This document shows positions 1-8,159 of a stretch of 64,000 nucleotides of DNA, piece by piece (position 1 is the stretch's first letter; every line of letters starts with the position of its first letter). The translations under genes and the position numbers were made by a program. Under the pieces are notes generated by a model. The model ran no database searches and had not been told where the DNA came from. It was given only the letters and a program-made list of their open reading frames with translations. The stretch lies in contig OW568878.1 in assembly GCA_938743325.2 (NCBI GenBank), positions 186,001 to 250,000 on the forward strand, given 5' to 3'. This stretch comes from Pycnococcus provasolii (Eukaryota > Chlorophyta > Pseudoscourfieldiophyceae > Pseudoscourfieldiales > Pycnococcaceae).

Positions 1-1077
1 GTCGCGCGTAAAATTTCCGATAGCGGTGCTCACATCTGCGTCAATCTGAACGGGTACACGAAGGGAGGCAAGAACGAGATCTTCGTGTACCGCCCCTGCG
101 CCGTGCAGATGTCGTACATGGGTTTCCCCGCGACGATGGGTGCGGATTTCATCGACTATCTGGTGTCAGATGCGATTGTCAGTCCTTGGGAGCTGCACGG
201 CCAGTGCTACACGGAATCGCTCGCTCTCATGCCGCACTGCTACTTTTGCAACGACCACAGGCAGGTGCACATGGACATCTCGCCGCCGCTGTATCCGAAG
301 GACGTCGACCTCGCGGAGCCTCGCGCTCGCATTGGCCTGCCAACGAACGCGTCCGTGATCTACGCGTGCTCTAACCAGCTGTACAAGTACGACCCAGACA
401 CGTTCGCCTGCTGGACGCGCATCCTGCGTCGCGTGCCCGGCAGCGTGCTCTGGCTTCTCCGCTTTCCCCCGAATGGCGAGGCACGCATTTTGCGGTACGC
501 GGCCGAGCTTGGCGCACCTCCCAACTCGATCATCTTTACCGATGTCGCGGGTAAGACGGAGCACGTGAATCGGTCGCAGTACGCCGACGTGTTCCTGGAC
601 ACGCCCATGGTGAATGCACACACGACAGGCTGCGACGTGCTGTGGTCGGGCGTTCCAATCGTGACGCTCCCGATGCGCCGCATGGCAAGCCGCGTCTGCG
701 CGTCTCTTTGCGCGAGCATGGGTCTCTACGAAGCTTGCGTGGCGCACGATCTTGCGGACTACGAGGAGAAGGCTGTGCGCCTTGGGCTGGACCGGACGTA
801 CCGAGCCGCTCTGCGGCGCGAGATTCTCATGGGTCGATGGACGCAGCCTCTTTTCGACACGCGACGGTGGGTGCGTGACTTTGAGCGCCTCATGTACAAG
901 GCGTGGGAGATTTACACGACAGGCGACACGGACGACGAGAGAGGGATCAAAAGTTTTGCAATCCCTCCCATGCCGATTCCCGACGTGACTGAGGACGAGT
1001 ACAGAGCGAAGTGGTCGTGTGACGCACTGTTGCAGGCTGCGGTGCAGGCTGGAAAGCAGCCTCTACTGAATCAGTAA
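1..1077 (+). CDS. UDP-GlcNAc:protein O-GlcNAc transferase (SEC/OGT type, GT41), C-terminal part
   Basis: The frame is open from base 1, so the 5' part, with the expected TPR superhelix, lies outside the window. The 358 visible codons match the second catalytic lobe of OGT. There is a QLYK motif (Gln and Lys contact UDP in the animal enzyme), then a WLLRFP stretch, the EHV segment, and the HTTGCDVLWSGVP nucleotide-phosphate loop followed by ASRV. This pattern is OGT/SECRET AGENT-like; SPINDLY-type O-fucosyltransferases lack the DVLW form. The enzyme would add O-GlcNAc to Ser/Thr of nuclear and cytosolic proteins. It ends 129 bp from the convergent methyltransferase gene. Family assignment is firm; substrates are unknown. 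Confidence 0.93.
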   Translation, partial: VARKISDSGAHICVNLNGYTKGGKNEIFVYRPCAVQMSYMGFPATMGADFIDYLVSDAIVSPWELHGQCYTESLALMPHCYFCNDHRQVHMDISPPLYPKDVDLAEPRARIGLPTNASVIYACSNQLYKYDPDTFACWTRILRRVPGSVLWLLRFPPNGEARILRYAAELGAPPNSIIFTDVAGKTEHVNRSQYADVFLDTPMVNAHTTGCDVLWSGVPIVTLPMRRMASRVCASLCASMGLYEACVAHDLADYEEKAVRLGLDRTYRAALRREILMGRWTQPLFDTRRWVRDFERLMYKAWEIYTTGDTDDERGIKSFAIPPMPIPDVTEDEYRAKWSCDALLQAAVQAGKQPLLNQ

Positions 1078-1206
1078 CTAAGGACTGACACGGAACTGAG
1101 TTCTCTGACACGAGAGCCCAAACCAATTTTTCATTCATTCATTCATTCTTCTTCTTTTTTTTTTTTTTTCCCTCAACGTTTTTTTGGGGGGGTGAAATGC
1201 GGTTAC

Positions 1207-2616
1207 TTACTTCTTCGTACATGATATCATTCCGTAGGTGAGAAGCCCGTCGTCAAACGCGCGGTGCATGCGCTCGAGCGTGACAATCTCGCGGATCGTC
1301 TTGTACCAAACTTTTGGTCCTTTGAACACCACAATCCACGGGTCCCAAACGCCCACCCAGATGGAATGACGCCAGCTATCGATCGTCTCCTTCGCCCAGT
1401 CCGCCATCGTGACGTCTTTCACCACGCCGCTTCGCTCGCAGATGCGCGCGTACTCCTCGTAGCTGATGAAGTACGGGTGTGCCCACTCGCGGTAGAGGAA
1501 GTCGAGACGTTCCTTCTCTTCGTCGGTGAATCCCACGAGGTTTTCGTACGCATTTGCCATCACCTCCTCGCTCGTTCCGGAAGCCTTGAGCTCTTCAAGG
1601 TTGTCGCGCTGGCACCACGTCGCGATGATGAGACGGCCGCCAGGTTTGAGCACGCGAATCATTTCATTGACATATTTTGTCTTGTCGGGCATGTGCTCGC
1701 CACTCTCGCACGCCCACACGAGGTCGAAGGAGTTGTCGGGAAAGTCCATGTTGAGAGCATCCATCACCTGAAAGTTTGTCTTTTCGTGGACACCCTGTTC
1801 CTTGGCGAGTTGCGTCGCGCGTTCCACCTGTTTCGGGCTGAGCGTGATGGCGGTGACATCCGCATGCTCTGGCAGGAGTTTTTTCGCGAGGTAGCGCGAC
1901 GTTCCCCCGAATCCGCACCCTACGTCGAGAACTTTTTTCACCTTCGAGCTGTCAATGGCTTGCGTGCCCCACTTGTACATTTCGTCGACGAAGTCAAACT
2001 TTGCTTGCTTGAAGTCTTTCTTCTTGTACCCCGCGGCGCGTTCTTCGTCTGTGTAGTACCCGAGGTGGATGTGCTCTCCCCAGTAGTACTCGAGCACACC
2101 TTCCTCTGTCCACGCGTCGTACTCGTTGCCGACGGTGTCCGCCCCCGCGACGTACTCTCTCGACGGCGTGTCGAGTATCTTTTTCGCCGCGAGCGCAATA
2201 GTCGCGAGCGCCGCGGTCGCTCCGGCCGCCATCACGAGCGGCGAGACTGGCGCGGCTGCCGTTGACGCGGACAGAGTCGCAATCACCTGGTGCGACGAGA
2301 CTGATGTGGTGTGCGCAGCAGTAGTAGTAGTAGTAGTACCAACTGCCTGCTGGTGCGCGTCAACAATCTGCTGCGAGGCTGCACTATAACCACCATTAGC
2401 AGTCTCGAACGACGACGCTGCTCTCGCCGATGATCCGATCCGATGATTCGGGTGATGATGATGATGGTGGTGCAGCATCAATGGTCGGATGCAAGACGGT
2501 AGAGATCGCAAAGATAATGGTGATGGTGATGGTGATGGTGATGATGATGATGAGGCCGAGCGAGCACGACCCAACGGAGCCTGAGCACGCATACTACAGT
2601 GTTGCGTGGACATCAT
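1207..2616 (-). CDS. gamma-tocopherol methyltransferase-like SAM-dependent methyltransferase, plastid-targeted
   Basis: 469 aa from the MMSTQ start; the frame runs on to a TTG at 2682, but that extension is Cys-rich and unlikely. Residues 1-140 are Ser/Ala/His-rich low complexity with (GAT)n-type repeats, compatible with a chloroplast transit peptide. The methyltransferase follows: a YYWGEHIHLGYY entry motif, motif I DVGCGFGGTSRYL, the acidic ALNMDFPDNSFDLVW segment, ESGEHMPDK, and LKPGGRLIIATWC. It ends in a YGMISCTKK tail like that of plant VTE4. This matches VTE4/gamma-TMT, which methylates gamma- to alpha-tocopherol. Algae carry several paralogues, so the true substrate may be another prenylquinone or a sterol. 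Confidence 0.85.
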   Translation of the reverse strand: MMSTQHCSMRAQAPLGRARSASSSSSPSPSPSPLSLRSLPSCIRPLMLHHHHHHHPNHRIGSSARAASSFETANGGYSAASQQIVDAHQQAVGTTTTTTAAHTTSVSSHQVIATLSASTAAAPVSPLVMAAGATAALATIALAAKKILDTPSREYVAGADTVGNEYDAWTEEGVLEYYWGEHIHLGYYTDEERAAGYKKKDFKQAKFDFVDEMYKWGTQAIDSSKVKKVLDVGCGFGGTSRYLAKKLLPEHADVTAITLSPKQVERATQLAKEQGVHEKTNFQVMDALNMDFPDNSFDLVWACESGEHMPDKTKYVNEMIRVLKPGGRLIIATWCQRDNLEELKASGTSEEVMANAYENLVGFTDEEKERLDFLYREWAHPYFISYEEYARICERSGVVKDVTMADWAKETIDSWRHSIWVGVWDPWIVVFKGPKVWYKTIREIVTLERMHRAFDDGLLTYGMISCTKK

Positions 2617-2797
2617 GACGAGTGATCTGTATCCTGGATAATCACAGACACACAAAAAGCAGCACGTAAAGCAGCACAGCACCTATGAGGAGAGTAGAAT
2701 GAAGATGCAAAGCACGGGTCCCTGAGAGAGACGAATACGAATATCGGAATATCGGAAGGCTGTGGCTAAAAATTACCCCCCAGTGATTTCACCCCCA

Positions 2798-2923
2798 GGC
2801 AGTCCCTAGCACATCAAATTTTGCTATTTCCCCGAACCAGGGTCCCCCGAAAATTCATTTAAACCAGACTACAAGCCCGAACTTTTGCCGCCTATGGTCA
2901 ACGGTCTGTCAGCCAAGAACTCA
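2798..2923 (+). repeat. Left terminal inverted repeat, 126 bp
   Basis: Reads GGCAGTCCCTAGCACATC at its outer end and finishes GCCAAGAACTCA just before the ATG of the 525-aa gene at 2935. It is the reverse complement of 7365-7490. Its length means it probably also holds the promoter of the adjacent gene. Confidence 0.9.
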
Positions 2924-2934
2924 CTCCAGCAGTC

Positions 2935-4512
2935 ATGTCTATCGTCATGGCTGACGAGGTCCGTGCAACCGCCAGTGCTGCTACGCCAGTGCTTACACTT
3001 CCCGCCGCCGACGAAGATGACGGCAGCCTAGAAGACCTCGACAGCGACGACGACGTCGTGACTTCTCAGCCGAAGGAGGCACCGCGTCGGTGCCAGCTGC
3101 TGCACATGTCTATCGCTGACGAGGTACTTCCCGCCGCCGACGAAGATGACGGCAACCTAGAAGACCTCGACAGCGACGACGTCGTCGTGACTTCTCAGCC
3201 GAAGGAGGCACCGCGTCGGTGCCAGCTGCTGCACATGTCTATCGCTGACGAGGTCCCCGCAACCGCCAGTGCTGCTACGCCAGTGCTTACACTTCCCGCC
3301 GCCGACGAAGATGACGGCAGCCTAGAAGACCTCGACAGCGACGACGACGTCGTGACTTCTCAGCCGAAGGAGGCAGCACCGCCGCCGCCACCACCACCAC
3401 CGCATAGCAGGGGTCCTTATTTTACAGCAAAGATGCGAGAGCAACTCCACGAGTTGTTCCGCGCAGTCGCCGTCTCGTGCCAAGGCGAAGCCTTGAAGGA
3501 GGTGTCAACTTCAGCTATACTGAGTGCGATGAAGGAGCACGGCCCGGCAGTGACATCTGAGCGCGTGCAATTCGAGTGGGCATCCTGGTCCGGCGAATCT
3601 AGCACACGCGCTGGGACGAAACGGAGGAAGATAAGTAAGCCGCCTTCCAAACGCCAGGGCAAGCAAGTGGGATCGCGCAGGCACGAAGCAGAGCAATCGC
3701 GCAAAGCCAAGGAAGCTGAGGCGGCGAAGTACTTGGCAGTGAACGAACGCCGCCGAGCGGAAGAGCAGAGGGAGCAACGAAGCGTAGTCGAGACACTCAA
3801 GCGTGAGACAGAGAGGCTCGACGAAGCCGTGCAGCCGTGCGAGTGCTTTTTGCTAGGGGGCGTGGCCTTTTTGCCTGACGACATCAAGGCATGCGCGAAC
3901 GCGTTTGATGTGACGAAGCAGGTACGTGACGCGACGGCAACGCTGGTCGATGACAAGCCACACCTCGCCAGCCACATCTCGAGCATTACTGCGCTCGGAA
4001 CTCGTGCCTACGACGTACGGCAGAGCCTTGCCAAGGCGTGCCCACTTGAGAGCTGGGCAAAGAGCTTCCTAACTCATCGCGCAGCATCCGACCGTCCCGT
4101 ACCTGCTCTTCGCCTACAAGGAGCGGACGAACCAACTGAGAAGAAAAATACGCGAGGAAAATCGAAGGAGATGACGACTACGGTGCAGGCAAAGCATTGG
4201 CTCAACACAACATTCGTGGCGCAGCGAGACAGGTTGGTGGCATCGTACAACAAGGCAACCGCGCTCCTGGAGGGCGAAGACGCCAAAAGACACGGCCTCG
4301 CCGTCTGCACGCGCATAGGCAATCATCTGGACATTGGTGTCGCGGGTAACCGCCTATGCCCGCTCGCAGAGCTTGGCGAGGAAACAAAGGCGGCGGAGAA
4401 TGCACGCGAGCAACTCGCGAAACTTGCAGGCGTGAAGGAGACGCGGTCGGCGTATGTAGTCTCGACGGTGGAGGAAGGCAACAGCGCTGCATCGGCGCGC
4501 GTTTCCGGCTAA
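2935..4512 (+). CDS. Element gene A: acidic-repeat / basic coiled-coil protein of unknown function
   Basis: 525 aa from an ATG 12 bp inside the left inverted repeat. Residues 1-150 hold a near-identical repeat present three times (LPAADEDDGSLEDLDSDDD then VVTSQPKEA), a strongly acidic segment that has expanded by in-frame tandem duplication. A Pro run follows, then a basic stretch (TKRRKISKPPSKRQGK) like a nuclear localisation signal and a long Arg/Glu/Ala-rich coiled coil (about residues 250-310). The C-terminal 200 residues look globular and helical. I recognise no family. Position suggests an accessory protein of the transposon, such as a repeat-binding or targeting partner of the 917-aa protein; that role is inferred. 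Its stop lies 51 bp from the convergent partner's stop. Confidence 0.8.
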   Translation: MSIVMADEVRATASAATPVLTLPAADEDDGSLEDLDSDDDVVTSQPKEAPRRCQLLHMSIADEVLPAADEDDGNLEDLDSDDVVVTSQPKEAPRRCQLLHMSIADEVPATASAATPVLTLPAADEDDGSLEDLDSDDDVVTSQPKEAAPPPPPPPPHSRGPYFTAKMREQLHELFRAVAVSCQGEALKEVSTSAILSAMKEHGPAVTSERVQFEWASWSGESSTRAGTKRRKISKPPSKRQGKQVGSRRHEAEQSRKAKEAEAAKYLAVNERRRAEEQREQRSVVETLKRETERLDEAVQPCECFLLGGVAFLPDDIKACANAFDVTKQVRDATATLVDDKPHLASHISSITALGTRAYDVRQSLAKACPLESWAKSFLTHRAASDRPVPALRLQGADEPTEKKNTRGKSKEMTTTVQAKHWLNTTFVAQRDRLVASYNKATALLEGEDAKRHGLAVCTRIGNHLDIGVAGNRLCPLAELGEETKAAENAREQLAKLAGVKETRSAYVVSTVEEGNSAASARVSG

Positions 4513-4563
4513 ACATCTACTATAATTATTAATACTATTGCTATCTATCTATGATATTTTACC

Positions 4564-7317
4564 TTATACAATTTGTGGTTGTTTCTCTGTTCCTGATCCA
4601 TGACCACCGTCGTCGTCATGGTGCGCGTCTTTCTTTTCTCGGCTGTTCTTTCGCCTCTCCGAATCGTGCAATATCACCATTCCCACGTGCCCGGCAGCCC
4701 CCGGTGCGTGACCAGTTGGTGTTCCTTTGACATCTGTTTGTGCCCTCTTCAAATTTTCAGATCCCACCTTCCGGTATTCGTCGGAATTATGGATCAAGGC
4801 GTCTCCCTTGACGTCCTCGAACTTCCTGTCATCGCTTGGCTTGAACACGCGCCGTTTAGTGAGCCATCTCGTGGCATCTCGCGCCTCCATGCTTCTGTCC
4901 ACACACCGGCGCTTCAGTTCGTCGTCAGCTTGAACCACATGATCCGCCATCCCCAGGAAGTCGAACAATGTCGCTCGACACTGCTCTAACACCCCACCGT
5001 GGACACAGGCGTTTCGCCACGCCGTCTCGCTTGAAGCTGCGCGGCCCACGTGACGCTTGAGCACGCGGTTATTTTGCTCAATTATCCCGAAGTCGAGAGC
5101 TTGTCCTCTATGAGAAATCAGAGCTTCTCGCTGCGCTCTCACCTCAGGCGACGACAAGGTATGGTATGCCAAGTCCATCACCAATGCAGGACCGTAGACC
5201 ATGTGCCCTCGGCTGAACACGGTTGGAAGCAAGACGCGACGCGCAGCGAAGTAAAGTCGTGCCGCGTCATGATCTTTCCCACTCCGTCTTAGCCCAGATC
5301 TATACGCGGCTAGGGCTGGCACCTCGTCTCTCACCACGACGCGGTACGCGAAGCGAAACCGCCGATCTGTCTGAGCCCCGTCACACCACGCGATGAAATC
5401 CTTGACGTTGAAGTCGTCACCGCATGCCGTCGTCAAGTACTCGATGACGAACGCGTCCGTTATCGCCGGACGCAGGAAGTCGATGACGAACTCGTAGGCC
5501 TTGTGCAGATCTGTCGCCTTCGCAATGAAGGACTCGGCGTTCTCCCCGTTGTCGAAGCCCATGTGGATGGCCAGCTCCTTGCCGGCGAATGTCCAGAGCA
5601 ATTTGGTAATCATCCTCAGATAGACTGCCTCCTCGTGGCCTCCACCGAGGAGGCGGTGGAAGCGCACGTGCTTGATCGTGAACAGATCCTCATTGAGCGC
5701 CGCTCCCTCGTCGGTCAGCATGTACGCCCACTCCCTCTCCACCATGTCATCCTCGACGAAACCGCGCAACTTGACATACTCGCCAAATTTCTCGTAGATG
5801 AGAGACACAGATGTCGACGTCGGATTGAGGTTCATGATTGGCAATCCATCCTCCACGATCTTGCATCCCAACTGCGCGTCATTCTCATCCCCACTGCGCG
5901 TCTTTTGCCGCTTCTCCGTGGTGCTGTCTACACCACGATAGACTATAACTCCATCACGCTGAGGAACTTTTCGCTTCCCCGTCTCCATGAAGCGAGATTG
6001 TATTCCCGCACAAGCAGAATCTTTCTGCCACCTTTGATACTCTGACCAAGACCACACGCGGCACGTCTGCTCGAGCTCGTCCGTTTTGCATATTGGGCAA
6101 ATTCTTGCACGCCGAGGCAGCATCTTCCCACACCTCATGCCACCGAAAAATGTACCACATGGCTTCTCCTCAGGTCCGGTATCCTCCTCTTCGTGCGAAG
6201 GGCATTCTTCCTCCTCGTCTTGGTCGCCAAGCACCGCGTGCCAGGAGGATGATCCTCCTGTCTCATCCTTGAGAACAAAGCCACTGTCAAGAATCGAACG
6301 TGCCCGCTCGAGAATGTAAGTGTGCACCTGAGCGTCAAGAATTTCGCGGTCGTCGGCTGTCTCTTCCGCAAATTCCTTTGCAAGCTTCGTAAATGTGAAG
6401 CACTCTGGCGAGTGCTTCACATCCTTCTGTAGCTGCTTCGCACCACCTACAACGTGCGCGATCCGCATGTTCGTCACTATGGTGATGATGTGACGTGCGC
6501 ACAGGCGCGCGTGCCGTTGCCCCTTGTAGCTCGCGGAAATGTTGTCGAATAAGCATACGACATCCGTCCAACTGCACACGTCCACGTCTACAGATCTCGC
6601 GTACGAGGCGCGCTGCCGTGACAAGTCTCTGTCGTCCAGAGCGCCCGGAACGAGGCGCGCCACCATATTCACCGCCGTGGCACTGCCAGTCATCGCCTTC
6701 ACCACAAAAGAGGCGATGAAGCCAATCTCGAAAGCGGCTTTTGCTTTCGTTGCTGCTTGGAAAACGTGCGCGACTGCAAGGGCGAGATGCCTCGTTGCAC
6801 AGCTGTCGCCCTCCGTTTCTACCCCGCAAACGCGCAGCACATCCTTTAGAAACTCGACGAGCTTGGTCGCGTGTCCCTCTCGTAGAAAGTTGTCAACAGT
6901 GAACGACGGTGCATTTTCGAGGGTGGTGTGAGCAGTCACGGATGTAGAACTTCGGATATCATCAGCAATGTCTTGTACTAGTGTATGCACTCGAGTCGAC
7001 GGCGACGCCTCACTGCCTGAAGCCGCGCGCTCTTGTAGCTTGTAGAGCTCCTGGTTAGCCTTACTTAGAGCATCTGTAGCGAAGCCTAAGTTTCGCTTTT
7101 GTTGTTGAAGCTCGTCGCGTAGCTGCTCTTCGCGGCGTCGCGACTCATCGCGTAGCTGCTCTTCGCGGCGTCGCGACTCATCGCGTAGCTGCTCTTCGCG
7201 GCGTCGCGACTCCTCTAGCTCTTTGGAGAGAGAGTCGATCGTCTCTTTGTTCTTGACGTTCTCTCTCTCTGCTTGTCTCGCGTGTCGCGACGACGACGAA
7301 TCGAGTGTAGCTGGCAT
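4564..7317 (-). CDS. Element gene B: large putative transposase-like protein with zinc ribbon (possibly DUF6589/KDZ-like)
   Basis: 917 aa, ATG at 7317, 48 bp inside the right repeat. Residues 20-100 are coiled coil containing an 11-residue repeat (DESRRREEQLR, three copies). A hydrophobic helical part follows, then VVCLFDNISASYKG (Asp-Asn near residue 258), and a zinc-ribbon-like Cys pattern at about 387, 396, 407 and 410 (CG-x7-RCGK, CPIC). A second large domain follows, with GGGHEE near 558 and DFGIIEQNNRVLKRH near 742-756. The spaced D-N and late E-x-x-N-x-x-x-K blocks recall DUF6589 proteins and other large RNase-H-type transposases. I cannot run a profile search, so that match is tentative. 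It is the only plausible transposase in the element. Confidence 0.75.
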   Translation of the reverse strand: MPATLDSSSSRHARQAERENVKNKETIDSLSKELEESRRREEQLRDESRRREEQLRDESRRREEQLRDELQQQKRNLGFATDALSKANQELYKLQERAASGSEASPSTRVHTLVQDIADDIRSSTSVTAHTTLENAPSFTVDNFLREGHATKLVEFLKDVLRVCGVETEGDSCATRHLALAVAHVFQAATKAKAAFEIGFIASFVVKAMTGSATAVNMVARLVPGALDDRDLSRQRASYARSVDVDVCSWTDVVCLFDNISASYKGQRHARLCARHIITIVTNMRIAHVVGGAKQLQKDVKHSPECFTFTKLAKEFAEETADDREILDAQVHTYILERARSILDSGFVLKDETGGSSSWHAVLGDQDEEEECPSHEEEDTGPEEKPCGTFFGGMRCGKMLPRRARICPICKTDELEQTCRVWSWSEYQRWQKDSACAGIQSRFMETGKRKVPQRDGVIVYRGVDSTTEKRQKTRSGDENDAQLGCKIVEDGLPIMNLNPTSTSVSLIYEKFGEYVKLRGFVEDDMVEREWAYMLTDEGAALNEDLFTIKHVRFHRLLGGGHEEAVYLRMITKLLWTFAGKELAIHMGFDNGENAESFIAKATDLHKAYEFVIDFLRPAITDAFVIEYLTTACGDDFNVKDFIAWCDGAQTDRRFRFAYRVVVRDEVPALAAYRSGLRRSGKDHDAARLYFAARRVLLPTVFSRGHMVYGPALVMDLAYHTLSSPEVRAQREALISHRGQALDFGIIEQNNRVLKRHVGRAASSETAWRNACVHGGVLEQCRATLFDFLGMADHVVQADDELKRRCVDRSMEARDATRWLTKRRVFKPSDDRKFEDVKGDALIHNSDEYRKVGSENLKRAQTDVKGTPTGHAPGAAGHVGMVILHDSERRKNSREKKDAHHDDDGGHGSGTEKQPQIV

Positions 7318-7364
7318 GAAGAGTCGAATGCACTGTACGCAAGAGGGGCGGCCAGCTGTGCGGC

Positions 7365-7490
7365 TGAGTTCTTGGCTGACAGACCGTTGACCATAGGCGG
7401 CAAAAGTTCGGGCTTGTAGTCTGGTTTAAATGAATTTTCGGGGGACCCTGGTTCGGGGAAATAGCAAAATTTGATGTGCTAGGGACTGCC
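7365..7490 (-). repeat. Right terminal inverted repeat, 126 bp
   Basis: Exact reverse complement of 2798-2923, ending GTGCTAGGGACTGCC at the outer edge. The flanking AGGGGCAG pairs imperfectly with CCCCCA on the left, so the true terminus could extend four or five bases further. Confidence 0.9.
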
Positions 7491-7552
7491 AGGGGCAGAC
7501 AGCCAGAGAAGAGACCAATGCAATGTTGTGCAATGGAATGCCCCACCACTTC

Positions 7553-7695
7553 CAGGGAACCGGGGATCCACCAGGGAACCGGTCTGGGAACCGGGGATTG
7601 CATCAGGGAACCGGGGATCCACCAGGGAACCGGGGATCCACCAGGGAACCGGGGATCCACCAGGGAACCCCATAAACACCAGGGAACCGGGGACC
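7553..7695 (+). repeat. 19-bp GC-rich minisatellite
   Basis: About seven to eight units of AGGGAACCGGGGATCCACC, the central three identical and the outer ones degenerate. It starts about 60 bp beyond the right end of the transposon. Open frames through it encode only Pro/Gly/Arg-rich repeats and are not genes. The rest of 7491-8159 holds nothing recognisable apart from C/G-rich short palindromes around 7980-8110. Confidence 0.85.
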
Positions 7696-8159
7696 CTTTC
7701 CTCTGTGAAGGTGGAAAAATTCTTACGGGGATTCACCATTGGAACCAAATAAAATAAGTACTACTCAAAAAACCAGGGGTTCAAGACTCTGGTTCAAGAG
7801 AAGGATCCCCACCTACAGTAATAAGGATCCCGGGATCCCCACACTACTCGTACACACCCCCACACACATACAGGGAAACATTCAGGCACAGGGAAGAGTA
7901 AGAAGTTTTTAGGCCTAATACGCTACATAAGAATCACCCAACCGTGTATCCCCCCTAGGTGCTCATATACCAGAGAAAAACACCGGGGCACGGGCAACCT
8001 CCCGAGCCCAGGGGGTGGGCACTGGGCACCCCTCCTCCGGGAGACCTGATTTCATCAGGGCACACTCCGGGGAGTTTCGGGAAGCTCTCCCCCCCGGGGG
8101 AGGTTTGGAGAACGAACCCTCCTGTCAACCGAATCAGAAAAAGAACAAGTGTGCGAATC

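Larger units (their letters stand above)
2798..7490. mobile_element. Two-gene DNA transposon-like element bounded by 126-bp inverted repeats
   Basis: Bases 2798-2923 and 7365-7490 are reverse complements over 126 bp with no mismatch that I can see. They begin GGCAGTCCCTAGCAC and include the shared GGTTTAAAT core. Inside lie only two convergent genes, whose starts are 12 bp and 48 bp from the inner repeat edges. The intact repeats and open frames suggest recent activity. The inverted match continues imperfectly outward (CCCC then A/T), and I find no convincing target-site duplication. Classification is inference: a cut-and-paste type element of about 4.7 kb. Confidence 0.8.

Noticed and set aside
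1264-2265. 333-codon plus-strand frame opposite the methyltransferase
   Set aside because: Antisense shadow of a well-matched gene, Val/Arg/His-rich with no family features.
7491-8159. Gene in the minisatellite and C/G-rich region
   Set aside because: Frames encode only repeats of Pro, Gly, Arg and Trp and start at non-ATG codons; no family resemblance.
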